Below are positions 22,349 to 32,730 of a stretch of 46,297 nt of DNA, piece after piece. The translations under genes were made by a program, and so were the position numbers. This DNA comes from Mesotaenium endlicherianum (lineage: Eukaryota; Streptophyta; Zygnematophyceae; Zygnematales; Mesotaeniaceae). The notes under the pieces are model-generated. The model did no database searches and was not told the origin of the DNA. It worked only from the letters and a program-made list of their open reading frames with translations. Every line of letters starts with the position of its first letter. The stretch's first letter is position 1. The stretch spans positions 29,853 through 76,149 of the forward strand of contig WELA01013780.1 in assembly GCA_009602735.1 (NCBI GenBank), given 5' to 3'.

Positions 22349-24016
22349 ATGACTCAAAAGTCGGAACTCAAGAGGAAGAGAAGGGCGGAAGAGGCACATG
22401 TAGAATACTTGCAATTCCGTGGAGACATCGAATCATCTTCCATCTCCGCTCGGGAATCACAACGACTCCAACAACAGCGGGAGGCACAGAAGAAGAAGGA
22501 GGAGGAGGAACAGGCCAGACTGAAGCAGGAAGAAATGGACAAAAAAGCTGCAGAGGAGGCCAAGAAAGCAGAGGAGGAGAGGCAAGCTGAGGAGAAGCGG
22601 AAGCAGCAGGCTGAAGAAGAAGAACAGAGGAGAATCAGCAGCTACCGCTACACGGTGCTGGGCAAGGGCTTTGATCTACTGGAGGAGGCCTTCAAGTATG
22701 CCCAGAGAAGTCGCAGTGAGTCGCAGAAGGAAATCCTCCAGAAGGAAGGGGAGACATCCGAAAACTTTGACAAGTATATAGAGGTCGGCACAGGGCTCCT
22801 CCTCTACCACGATTACGCCAGGATGGTAGGATATACCATCGGAGAGGCCAAGGCAATGGCCCAGGTGAACGAAGCAGGAGCTGTCTCGATTCCTGGTATC
22901 TGGGGGGCAGATAGGGTCATCAGGATGATCCCCATGGACGCGGACAGCTTCAAGGACTCAACATCCCACAACAGGTTCAAGGCCATGTACAATGAGGTGG
23001 AGAGGAGGAGCTGGGAATTCTTGGCCAGAGAAACCAGTCAGCTGGACTTTGCAGGGCACTGGTACCCTTGTACTCTCAAAAAGACAGATGCTGCCTTCTT
23101 CGAAAATCCCACTGATTGGCGGTGGATGACCATCAACATGAGGGACCAGCAGAATGACAGGGCGACGGATGAGGATTTCCTCACAGACCTAAAGGGGAAC
23201 ATAGTATTGCCCCCTCACATTGCGGCTTGGGACCCAAGATTGGATGGAGTCAGAGACTGCATGAGCCAAGAGATGCAGGGGGACAGAAGCAGGGCCCGAG
23301 AGTCATTCTCCAAAGGGAAGCACGCTTATGCCAAATGGGCAAGTAAGCAGGGGGAAAAGGACCTCTATGCGGTCCGGACTCAGCAGCCCCCACCAGCACC
23401 CAAAAGGGGAAGGTCAGTAGGATATTCTTTTTCTCGGGAAGAGCTGGAGCAGCTGACAGAGGAGACCCCAGAAGTCTCAGAGGAACCCGGGGACGGCGAG
23501 GAGGAGGAGTCGGAGGAAGACGAGGAGGAAGGCGAGGAGGAGGACACTAGCCCCGCCGTGATCCTGACGCCTGCCACATCCCCTATAAGGGAGAAGACGG
23601 GGTTGGCCATGCAGCAACTCGCTCAAGAGGAGGATATCACTTGGCTGGGGAGTGCCAGAGGACAAAGCCCATCTCCAGGCAAGGAGACCCAGTTGGACAG
23701 TGCAGACAGGAGGGCTGCTCGGGAGATAGCCAGAGGCCTGCCAGCATCTCCCTCGCAGAGAGGGCATGTACCCTTGGCTCATGTCATGCAACATCCTTCC
23801 GGGATGGCGGTATACGTACCTGTCAGTTTGAGGGCTGCCCAGGAGAAGGCTGCCTCCCTTCAGTTTCAGACTGTGCAGGAGGAAATAGCCCAGCTACTGC
23901 GTTCTCCGCCGGGTCCTTACACGAAACCCCCTTCTGTGACGGGCTTCAAAAGACCCCAAGATAGGAGGAGGTCTGGCTCCCCTGAGCATAGGGCCTCAGG
24001 GACATCTCCCTCCTAA
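22349..24016 (+). CDS. extra 3' ORF of element B, 555 aa, function unknown
   Basis: An in-frame TGA at 22337 precedes the ATG at 22349, so the start is firm. Residues 1-95 are highly charged (Arg/Lys/Glu/Gln) and predicted coiled coil. Residues about 95-330 form a conserved block with aromatic and hydrophobic residues (RYTVLGKGFDLLEEAF, LLLYHDYARMVGYT, FAGHWYPC, WRWMTINMRDQQNDR). At about 379-401 there is an almost pure Glu/Asp tract, then a Ser/Pro-rich basic tail. No signal peptide, membrane segment, zinc knuckle or protease site is visible, so it is not an envelope protein of known type. It sits where env or antisense ORFs sit in other Ty3/gypsy elements, but on the sense strand. The element C copy is the same length to within two residues. 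I recognise no family. Confidence 0.88.
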   Translation: MTQKSELKRKRRAEEAHVEYLQFRGDIESSSISARESQRLQQQREAQKKKEEEEQARLKQEEMDKKAAEEAKKAEEERQAEEKRKQQAEEEEQRRISSYRYTVLGKGFDLLEEAFKYAQRSRSESQKEILQKEGETSENFDKYIEVGTGLLLYHDYARMVGYTIGEAKAMAQVNEAGAVSIPGIWGADRVIRMIPMDADSFKDSTSHNRFKAMYNEVERRSWEFLARETSQLDFAGHWYPCTLKKTDAAFFENPTDWRWMTINMRDQQNDRATDEDFLTDLKGNIVLPPHIAAWDPRLDGVRDCMSQEMQGDRSRARESFSKGKHAYAKWASKQGEKDLYAVRTQQPPPAPKRGRSVGYSFSREELEQLTEETPEVSEEPGDGEEEESEEDEEEGEEEDTSPAVILTPATSPIREKTGLAMQQLAQEEDITWLGSARGQSPSPGKETQLDSADRRAAREIARGLPASPSQRGHVPLAHVMQHPSGMAVYVPVSLRAAQEKAASLQFQTVQEEIAQLLRSPPGPYTKPPSVTGFKRPQDRRRSGSPEHRASGTSPS

Positions 24017-24066
24017 TGGCAGTAGGCTGGAGACGGAAGGGACAGCACGCTGTTATTAGTGTTAGT

Positions 24067-24100
24067 GTTGTCGAGGCGACAACATGATAAGTTGGAGGGA
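24067..24100 (+). promoter_or_regulatory. hairpin and polypurine tract upstream of the element B 3' LTR
   Basis: GTTGTCG-AGG-CGACAAC (24067-24083) is a perfect 7-bp stem with a 3-base loop, followed by AGTTGGAGGGA (24090-24100), the PPT, next to the LTR. The same order occurs in C (27163-27131) and D (46193-46161). Confidence 0.8.
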
Positions 24101-24101
24101 T

Positions 24102-24822
24102 TGTAATGAATCAGTATACTGGTTGATATAATATTCATTTGATTAATATAGTTAAATAAGTTCAGCCTGCTGAACTCTAGTTAACAATCAGTCTGCTGGA
24201 CTCTATACTTAATATCAGTTTAATGACTTGGCCGGAATTAGCAGGCTCAGGTCACCTTAAGTCAGCTTGCTGACACATTCTTTGACAGCCAGCTGACTTC
24301 CGTACTCAGTAGCAGCGAACTGCCTCGATATGCATCTAAGTGTGGTATGCTAGATGAATGGCCAGATGACATCCCTATGATGGATGGCGATTCGGGATGA
24401 TGGGAGATGGCGGTGGATTTGGTTAACCGAGGTCCTACCAACGTGGTTAACTCCCGGGTAGGCGGTGCCATCGCACTGGCCGTTGAACAGTAAACTCATT
24501 CCATGTACATATGCTAGGCATTGCTCTCGAGTTCGGCATTCGGAAACGAGGCCAACTCTCTTGTACAGCTTACTGAGAGAGATCTGAATCCAAGGCGAGA
24601 AGCCTTTGATACACACTGTCTTCTAACCTTGCTTATGTATGAGTTTACTGATTTGCATTATTGATGCTAGTTTACTCGCATTTGACTGACGAGTATTATT
24701 CACTGCTAGTGTGTTGTCCTTTGCCGTTGAACCAGTTAACGGGAAATACCATAAAGATTACTTGCTGATACAAAGATCTTTATTAATTGTTAATCGCCTA
24801 TTTGGTAAGTCGATTCATTTCA
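24102..24822 (+). repeat. 3' LTR of element B
   Basis: 721 bp like its partner. Perfect inverted repeats AGTTCAGC-CT-GCTGAACT (24159-24176) and GTCAGC-TT-GCTGAC (24261-24274) lie in the first third. The right flank GTCTC does not match the left flank TCTGA. Confidence 0.95.
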
Positions 24823-25268
24823 GTCTCCAACCAACCCATGCTGCTAGTTTGGCTCGGACTTCTTGGGCCAACGGAGCGAAGATTTCGTATAGACCCTTGG
24901 ACATTATTCACCCGAAAAGTTCTGTCCATTTGTGTGTCTTCGGCCTTATTTCTCCAAACACTTCTTGGTCATGTCTCTTCACACGCCGTTGAGTTGTGCA
25001 CCTCGGAGGCTCGCGACGCGGCCAGTTCTTGTCTATATCTTCTGCCACCGCCACCGTGCTACCCTGGGAACACAAAAGCTGTCAGGCGTGGTCGGGATGG
25101 TGTCAGGGTGTTCTATTCGTGCGGATAGCACAAATATATAGAATCTGGTACCAAATTCTAATGGCGGGCCCGCGCAGAAATAAGTTTTTCCCCCCAAAGC
25201 AATTTCTCATTCTGCATCTATTTGCTTATCTTCTCTCTTCTTCTTGCTTTTTTTTTACTTACTGCATC
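24823..25268. other. spacer or 5' region of the zinc-ribbon gene
   Basis: Open in more than one frame but with no recognisable protein. A pyrimidine-rich stretch (25200-25260) precedes the ATG at 25269 and may be its 5' leader. Confidence 0.4.
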
Positions 25269-26141
25269 ATGGCTGCTACCTATGCGGACATTGTTGCTGG
25301 ATTAGCAACTTCTGCTGGTCAAGCAGCAGCAGCTTCCGTTGCTGCTGAAGCTGTCGTCGAACCTACGGTTTTAACTGCACTTGAAGTAGCTGCTGAGACT
25401 CGAGTGAAGGAACAACTTACCTGCTATTTGGCGGAGAAGACGAAGAGTCGTCGCCTTCCTGCCCTTACTCATTCCATTGGAAAATAGTTGGTAGATGTGG
25501 CCTCACTGATTCGTAATGCCATAGTTGTAGGAGAAGCATATGGTAGGAAGCAGTGGATCGGGTTCAACAGCAATCTTACAGTGTGGAATGACGTTGCTGT
25601 TAGGCTTAAGCTTGATAATCCGAACAGTGCCTCAAAAAAATTGCGGACATGGGCTAGATCGGAGTCCTTGTGCCTGGCTGGATTTTTGACTGCCTACTAT
25701 GGGTGGGACTCAAGTCAAGAAGTGGTGAGTGCCACATTCTTTGCAATTGCTTATTTTTTGGGTATCTTTTTAATATATTGTGGACTTGCTTGTGATATTA
25801 GACTCGGACACGTGATGTTTGAATTATAATCTAACCTGGTTGTGTAGAGTGCGGGTGGAAGCTCAACACCTACTGTGACACCAGGCCAAGGATTTGATGC
25901 TGAAGGAGGGAAAGGAATATATCCTAGTTTTGCAGCGCCTGTAGGTCCTTCTGGTATACCGGATGTACAAATACCTTTGTCTCCAAAGCTCGTTTGCTCT
26001 AAGGCATTAAAGAAGCCGTGTTTCAACTGTAAGGAGCTCATATTTCTTCGAGCCACTATTTGTCCCCATTGTGAGTCAAATTTTGCTGCATTCAATAAAG
26101 CAAAAGCGAGAAAAGCAGAAGAGAGGAGACTCCTAAAATGA
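25269..26141 (+). CDS. hypothetical small protein with a C-terminal CxxC...CxxC zinc ribbon; two or three exons
   Basis: ATG at 25269 in good context (ATCATGG). The first part is Ala-rich (AAASVAAEAVVEPT), followed by a block AIVVGEAYGRKQWIGF and LRTWARSESLCLAGFL. A 123-bp intron 25725-25847 (GTGAGT...TAG) joins in phase 0. The last exon ends in CFNCKELIFLRATICPHC (C-x2-C-x10-C-x2-C), then a Lys/Arg/Ala-rich tail and TGA at 26139. TAG at 25485 interrupts exon 1 unless 25404-25487 is an 84-bp phase-0 intron (GTGAAG...TAG), which fits both borders. I do not know the family. The zinc ribbon suggests nucleic-acid or protein binding. It lies between elements B and C. Confidence 0.5.
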
Positions 26142-26289
26142 AAAAAGGGAGGTTTATGTAGGTCTATCTCAGATCGGTTTTTGTTCACTGGTAAACAGTT
26201 TGCCACTCGATTCCCAACGGCTGGTGTTCTTGTTCTCTTTGTAAAGAAGGGCAAACTTGCAAGGGTGGAAAGTTTTGTACATAATGAAG

Positions 26290-26446
26290 GATTTGTCGTC
26301 TTGTGCGTAAGAGCAAACTCACCCATTTATTTTGCGGTGTTGTTGGGGCTCAATGCCACTTTGATTGTCATGGTTGTGAGATAGAGAAAGGTGGGTCAAC
26401 TGATTGTGACAAAAACATCCAACAGCAGCAGCAAACGCAGCAGGAT
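26290..26446 (+). pseudogene. Cys-rich reading frame split by element C (5' part)
   Basis: An open frame after a TGA near 26287 has Cys/His-rich CHFDCHGCEIEKGG, then a Gln-rich run, and reaches the AGGAT target site in frame. The continuation beyond element C (35156-35209) stays in frame and ends in a Lys/Arg tail. It may be a further exon of the zinc-ribbon gene; no start codon was found. Confidence 0.4.
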
Positions 26447-27128
26447 TGAAATGAATCAACTTACCAAATAGGCGATTAACAATTAATAAAGATCTTTATA
26501 TCAACAAGTAATCTTTATGGTATTTTCCGTTAACTGGTTAAACGGCAAAGGACAACACACTAGCAGTGAATAATACTCGTAAGTCAAATGTGAGTAAACT
26601 AGCATCAATAATGCAAATCAGTAAACTCATACATAAGCAAGGTTAGAAGACAGTGCGTATCAATGGCTTCTCGCCTTGGATTCAGATCTCTCTCAGTAAG
26701 CTGTACAAGAGAGTTGGCCTCGTTTCCGAATGCCGAACTCGAGAGCAATGCCTAGCATATGTACATGGAATGAGTTTACTGTTCAACGGTCAGTGCGATG
26801 GCACCGCCTACCCGGGAGTTAACCACGTTGGTAGGACCTCGGTAAACCAAATCCACCGCCATCTCCCATCATCCCGAATTGCCATCTATCATAGGGATGT
26901 CAGCTGGCCATTCATCTAGCATACCACACTTAGATGCATATCGAGGCAGTTCGCTGCTACCAAGTACGGGAGTCAGCCGACTGTCAAAGAATGTGTCAGC
27001 AAGCTGACTTAAGCTGACTTCAGCCCGCTGCTTTTGGCTGAGTCATTAAACTGATATTAAACATAAAGTCCAGCAGACTGATTATATTTGAATGAATAAT
27101 ATATCAACCAATATACTGATTCATTACA
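26447..27128 (-). repeat. 3' LTR of element C
   Basis: 682 bp, reverse complement of the B-type LTR. It ends at TGTAATGAATC on the minus strand next to the PPT (27140-27129) and the hairpin GTTGTCG-AGA-CGACAAC (27163-27147). Confidence 0.93.
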
Positions 27129-27247
27129 ATCCCTCCAACTTAACATGTTGTCGTCTCGACAACACTGACACAGGGTACATAGGTTTTCCCAACTGAAAAT
27201 ACTGATCCCTTCCCCATCCAGCATGCTGTGCCCTTGGCTTTCCGCCC

Positions 27248-28909
27248 TTAGGAGGGAGATGCCCCTGTGGCCCTATGGTCAGGGGAGTCAGTCCTCCTCC
27301 TGTCTTGGGGTCTTCTGAAGCCTGTCAGAGAGGGAGGTTCCGTGTAAGGACCAGGCGGAGAACGCAGTAACTGTGCTGTTTCCTCCTGCACGGTCTGAAA
27401 CTGAATGGAGGTAGCCTTCTCCTGGGCATCCCTCAAACTGACTGGTACATATACCGGCATCCCACAAGGATGTTGCATGACATGAGCTAAGGGTACGTGC
27501 CCTCTCTGCGAGGGAGATGCCGGCAGGCCTTTGGCTATTTCTCTAGCAGCCCTCCTGCCTGCCCCGTCTGACTGGGTCTCCGTGCCTGGAGATGGGCTCT
27601 GTCCTCTGGCAGTTTCCAGCCAAGTGATATCCTCCTCTTCAGCGAGTTGCTGCAGGGCCAACCCCGTCTTCTCCCTTACAGGGGATGTGGCAGGTGTCAG
27701 GATCACGGCGGGGCTAGTGTCCTCCTCCTCGCCTTCCTCCTTGTCTTCCTCTGACTCCTCCTCCTCTCCGTCTCCGGGTTCCTCTGAGACTTCTGGGGTC
27801 TCTTCTGTCAGCTGCTCCAGCTCTTCCCGAGAAAAAGAATATCCCACTGACCTTCCCCTTTTGGGTGCTGGTGGGGACTGCTGAGTCCGGACCTCATACA
27901 GGTCCTTTGCCCCCTGCTTGCTTGCCCATTTGGCATAAGCGTGCTTCCTTTTTGAGAATGACTCTCGGGCCCTGCTTCTGTCCCCCTGCATTTCTTGGCT
28001 CATGCAGTCTCTGACTCCATCCAAATTTGGGTCCCAAGCCGCAATGTAAGGGGGCAATACTATGGTCCCCTTTAGGTCAGTCAGGAAATCCTCATCCGTC
28101 GCCCTGTCATTCTGCTGGTCCCTCATGTTGATGGTCATCCACCGCCAATTGGTGGGCTTTTGGAAGAAGGCAGGTTCTGTCCTTTTAAAAGTACAAGGGT
28201 ACCAGTGCCCTGCAAAGTCCAGCTGATTGGTTTCTCTGGCCAAGAACTCCCAGCTCCTCCTCTCCACCTCATTATACATGGCCTTGAACCGGTTATGGGG
28301 TGAAGAGTCCTTGAAGCTGTCCGCGTCCGTGGGGATCATCCTGATGACCCTATCTTCCCCCCAGATACCAGGAATCGATACAGTCCCTGCTTCGTTCACC
28401 TGGGCCATTGCCTTGGCCTCCCTGACCGTATATCCTACCATCCTGGCGTAATCGTGGTAGAGGAGGAGCCCCGTGCTGACCTCTATATACTTGTCAAAGT
28501 GTTCGAATGTCTCCCCTTCCTTCTGGAGGATGTCCTTCTGTGACTCACTGCGACTTCTCTGAGCATACTTGAAGGCCTCCTCCAGTAGATCGAAGCCCTT
28601 GCCCAGTACTGTATAGCGGTAGCTGCTGATTCTCCTCTGCTCTTCTTCAGCCTGCTGCTTCCGCTTCTCCTCAGCTTGCCTCTCCTCCTCTGCTTTCTTT
28701 GCCTCCTCTGCAACTTTTTTGTCCAGTTCTTCCTGCCTCAGTCTGGCCTGTTCCTCCTCCTCCTTCTTCTGTGCCTCCCGCTGTTGTTGGAGTCGTTGTG
28801 ATTCCCGAGCGGAGATGGAGGATGATTCGATGTCTCCACGGAATTGCAAGTATTCTGCATGTGCCTCTTCCACCCTTCTCTTCCTCTTGAGTACCAACTT
28901 TTGAGTCAT
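27248..28909 (-). CDS. extra 3' ORF of element C, 553 aa, intact, function unknown
   Basis: ATG at 28909, again just after an in-frame TGA. By eye about nine residues in ten match the element B product, and the only length changes are two single-Glu losses within Glu runs. All parts are present: coiled coil, conserved middle (LLLYHDYARMVGYT, FAGHWYPC, WRWMTINMRDQQNDR), acidic tract and basic Ser/Pro tail. No stop or frameshift, in contrast to gag and pol of the same element. Two AGTTGGAGGGA-like repeats lie upstream (about 29132-29142, and an imperfect one at about 29195-29205) and one downstream as PPT. Confidence 0.88.
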   Translation of the reverse strand: MTQKLVLKRKRRVEEAHAEYLQFRGDIESSSISARESQRLQQQREAQKKEEEEQARLRQEELDKKVAEEAKKAEEERQAEEKRKQQAEEEQRRISSYRYTVLGKGFDLLEEAFKYAQRSRSESQKDILQKEGETFEHFDKYIEVSTGLLLYHDYARMVGYTVREAKAMAQVNEAGTVSIPGIWGEDRVIRMIPTDADSFKDSSPHNRFKAMYNEVERRSWEFLARETNQLDFAGHWYPCTFKRTEPAFFQKPTNWRWMTINMRDQQNDRATDEDFLTDLKGTIVLPPYIAAWDPNLDGVRDCMSQEMQGDRSRARESFSKRKHAYAKWASKQGAKDLYEVRTQQSPPAPKRGRSVGYSFSREELEQLTEETPEVSEEPGDGEEEESEEDKEEGEEEDTSPAVILTPATSPVREKTGLALQQLAEEEDITWLETARGQSPSPGTETQSDGAGRRAAREIAKGLPASPSQRGHVPLAHVMQHPCGMPVYVPVSLRDAQEKATSIQFQTVQEETAQLLRSPPGPYTEPPSLTGFRRPQDRRRTDSPDHRATGASPS

Positions 28910-29258
28910 CCTGCTCAATCATAAACACAATGCAGTTAGTGAAGTCATGATATTTTTCGCTACCGAGTGCCCTTGATGAAGAGGAACGCAATCGGGAGAG
29001 TTCCTAGTGTGAAATACCTGGTGTGAGTGATTATAAGGGAAAGATTAAGTTTGTCGAGAAAGTGAGTGTGAGCGCAGGTTGAGTGTGTAATATGGTTATC
29101 AGAGATTTCCCGGCTGATCTCGAAACAGAATACCACTCCCTCCAACTTAAGTTTAAAGGTGGGTTGCCTGTCACAACTGTCAGTAACTGTCACATTCCCC
29201 TCCAACTTATATGGAGACAGGACCTCCTGTCACCTTCCCATGTCGACTGAAGTGACAG

Positions 29259-32200
29259 TTAGGGCGGTGCCCCAGCCGCCCGAAGGTGGAACCGTTTCAA
29301 CGCCCCTTTGGCATTGGTCAGCTGGCCCTTAAATTCCCAAGTGTCCCCAGAGGCATCGTAACCCTTCCATCGGATGAGGTACTTCATGACATATTTAGAC
29401 GATCGACGAACCGAGCGAGCGTCTAAAATCTCATCGACCTCATATTTGTCAAGGTCGCCGTCTCGGACTGCGGGGACCGGTCCCGGCTGGACAGGCGACC
29501 GACCTGTGAACAGTGTATCAACTTTGATGTATGGTTCCAGGAAGGAGACATTAAAGACCGGGTGACCCTTGTAGTCCGCTGACATGTTCAATTTGTAAGC
29601 ATTCTGACTGACACGACGCACTACCGAATATGGACCGACCCAGACAGGGCCAAGCTTTTTCTTGACCACACCAGGGAGGTACAGGTGCTGAGAATGCAAT
29701 TTGACTAAATCGCCCTTAGAAAATGTCAGCTCTCGACGGTGTTGATTAGCGTATTTTTGTTGGTTTTCTTGGGCTTTGTGCAGGTTTTGTTGGACTTCTG
29801 ACAGTGTGTCAGCAAACTTCTGAGTTAACTGGAGGGAGACCCGGTTGTCAATCCCTTCCGGGTCAGTTAAAGACTCCCCCAGTACATCTCAAAGAGACTT
29901 AGGGGCTCTACCCAGGCCGAGTTCAAAAGAAGTCTTGCCCGTTGACGCGTGCACCGCACTGTTGACCGCAAACTGAATTTGAGGCAACAGGTCATCCCAA
30001 TTATCTTGTTTTTGGTTAATATATGCTCTCAGCACGTCCTGCAGAACTCGGTTAGTTCTTTCAGTGTGCCCATCAGTCTGAGGGTGGTTTGCTGTGCTGA
30101 GCAGCTGTTTGACTCCCATTAACCCCATTAAAGCTCTCCATAACTTAGAGGTGAATTTTGAGTCTCTGTCTGAGATGATATTAGAAGGGAGCCCATGTTG
30201 GCATACTACATGGTTGTAAAACTGTCTCGCTGTTTCGAGTGCAGTTACTTTGACAGTTGTGGNTACTTTGACAGTTGTGGGGATGAAATTGACCATTTTT
30301 GTCAGTTTATCCACGACTACCAGTATCGAATCATGCCCATTAGCCGTTCGTGGCAGTGTGACCACCCAGTCCATGGAGATAGTTTCCCAGCGTCCCGCTG
30401 GGATGGGCAGCGATTGTAAGAGACCTCCCCGTGGTGTGTGCCTAGACTCATTTCTTTGACACTGATCACAGGACTTCACATATTTCAAGACCTCTCGGGG
30501 CAACCCTTCCCCATGATAATGTTTTGCCAGTTTGTCAACAGTTTTGGCCTGCCCCAAATGCCCACCCAGTAAACTGTCATGTGCTTGACTCAATAAAAGG
30601 GACCTTATTTCCAAGTTATTAGGAATGATCAGCTTCAGCGTGCCTAAAGTGGTTTCAGTCACCCAGACCCTCCCTTAAGCTTATACCCGAGTGCAGTAGC
30701 ACGACACATACCAGTAGTGGGGCTGGGCTCAAATGTTGGGTCCGAAAGGTAGGCTTTCCTAAGTTGTTCAAGGAAGGACTTTTTCACCTATAGTGAAGTG
30801 AGTGCACACAGGACTTTATCTACAGCATGCTGACTAAAGTTCCTTTCTTGCAAGTCAGGTCTTCTAGAGAGTGCATCAGCAGGATTCAACTTCCCTGGTT
30901 TGTAGTCGATCTGGACTTGGAACTGCTCCAGCATCTGGCTCCAGCGGTTCTCCCTCCTCGACAGCTTGGACTTCTTCTGAAAGTGAGTCAGAGCTAGATG
31001 ATCTGTAATCACCTTAAAGGCCTTACCATGTAAGTATGCTCTCCACTGTTTGAGTACATGAATGATAGCTAGCAGCTCTTTATCATGCACTGAGTAATTA
31101 ATCTCCGCTGAATTAAATTTCATAGATTTGTACAACACAAGGTGCCACTCCTGCCGTACCTTACCATCCTTTGTGGTTTTGTCAGCAGGCTGCAACAAAA
31201 TAGCACCCATGGCAAAGTCAGAGCCATCAGTGACCATCTGCAGGGGTTTGTTGGGGTCATACACGGCTAGCACTTGGGCAGAACAAAGGGCATCTTTAAG
31301 GGTCTGGAAGGCAGCCTGCTGCTCTTCCCCCCACACATACCCTGTGTCTTTCTTAGTAAGGTCAGTCAGTTTACTGGCCTTTGTAGAATAGTTCTCAATA
31401 AATCTCCTATAGTAGTTAGCCAACCCGAGGAAGGAACTAACTTCAGAGACAGACTGTGGTACTGGCCAGTCCCTTATGGTCTAGACTTTCTTAGGGTCCA
31501 CACTGATGCCCTCTTTACTGACAACGTGGCCTAAGAATTCAATACTTTCCTTAAAGAAATCACACTTGCTCATTTTAGCATATAACTGATTTCTTCTCAA
31601 AATGTCCATGACTGTCTTTAAGTGTTCAGCGTGCTGAGTCTCATCTTTAGAAAAAATTAAAATGTCATCTAGGAAAACTTGCACAAATTTATCCAAATAA
31701 GGCCTGAAAATGTCATTCATAGCACCCATAAATGTTGCGGGAGCATTAGTCAGTCCAAGTGGTACACGTTGAACTCATAGTGTCCATAACGTGTGTGGAA
31801 GGCAGTCTTGTGTTCATCCCCTTCAGCAATTCTGATTTGATGATAACCATTCTTGAGATCTATCTTACTGAACACCTTAGCACCAGACAGGGTATCAAGC
31901 AAGTCTTTGATTCTGGGTAAAGCATACTTGTTCTTTACTGTAATTCTGTTCAGAGCTCTGTAATCCACACATATTGCCATCCTTTTATTACCAAATAGGA
32001 TGGGTGCGCCGTAAGGTGATTAACTAGGAGAAATATAACCATTTTCCTCAAGCTCTGCAATCTGTGTTTTCAACTCTTCGCTCTCCACATAAGACAAGCT
32101 GTAAGTGTGTTGCCAACGTGGCTGACTCCCAGGTAATAAATCAATCCTATGATCTACTTCTCTCTTAGGGGGTACTCCTGGAGGCATATTAAATACATCC

Positions 32201-32730
32201 GAGTACTGAGCAACAATTTTTGCAGCAGTAGGGTGCTCCGGAGGGCTTGCCTTTTTCTCCACCACTTCTTCAGGTTGAGGAGGTACCTCTCTTAGGAGCG
32301 GACAGAACATTCTGTCTTCCTTCTGGTTCCAGCTTTTGACAAATTCCATTGCATTCAGCAACTTGCATCCTTCTGGAAGCCTCTTCTTTTCCTTCATTTG
32401 CCATCCACACAGGACAAGAGGAAGAGCACTGGTGGGTGCCAAGTCAGTCTGCCCATCACTAGCTCCTCTCACTTTAACTGTACCTCTGCTCCAACACACT
32501 TCAGCTTGATGTCTATTAAGCCAGGACCTGCCTAGCACGAGATCATAAAAGCCAGTGTTGAGTACCTCAAATGTAAGCGTTTCAGTTAGAACTGCAATGC
32601 CAGAACCTAACTGGACCTCAATAGGCTTGGTTATAACTCCTCCCGGGATACTTGAGGCATCTCCAAGGAATATTTTTCTATTCCCTTGGGTGACAGTAGG
32701 CAGCCTTAGCCGCTTACCTAAGTCCTTGTG
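29259..32730 (-). pseudogene. pol: Pol of element C: RT, RNase H, integrase, chromodomain remnants
   Basis: Closely follows element B Pol but is broken by a nonsense codon at about 32020 and a small deletion at about 31983-32010 (the FVKKKDG region of RT), a frameshift near 31755, TAG near 31483, TAG near 30788, a frameshift near 30672 and TGA near 29889. Readable pieces: [55 protein letters not shown] with [30 protein letters not shown] (DGQTERTN in B), and a chromodomain ending [17 protein letters not shown] short duplicated GACAGTTGTGG stretch with an N at 30263 adds extra residues in integrase. The protease active site is hidden in the gap. Confidence 0.92.

Larger units (their letters stand above)
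16011..24822 (+). mobile_element. element B: Ty3/gypsy chromovirus with an extra 3' ORF
   Basis: LTRs of 721 bp each (16011-16731 and 24102-24822) start TGTAATGAATC and end GATTCATTTCA, with no obvious target duplication. Internal order: PBS, gag, pol in the -1 frame, a 319-bp leader with two PPT-like repeats, an extra ORF, hairpin, PPT. Pol and the extra ORF are intact; gag has one nonsense codon. The LTRs are nearly identical by eye, so insertion looks recent compared with element A. Confidence 0.95.

Noticed and set aside
22162..22590. 142-aa open frame overlapping the start of the extra ORF of element B
   Set aside because: It ends inside the coiled-coil region and lacks the TGA-ATG context and protein conservation of the other frame.
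22349..24016. Envelope gene interpretation of the extra ORF
   Set aside because: No signal peptide, no transmembrane helix, no Cys-rich ectodomain or cleavage site.
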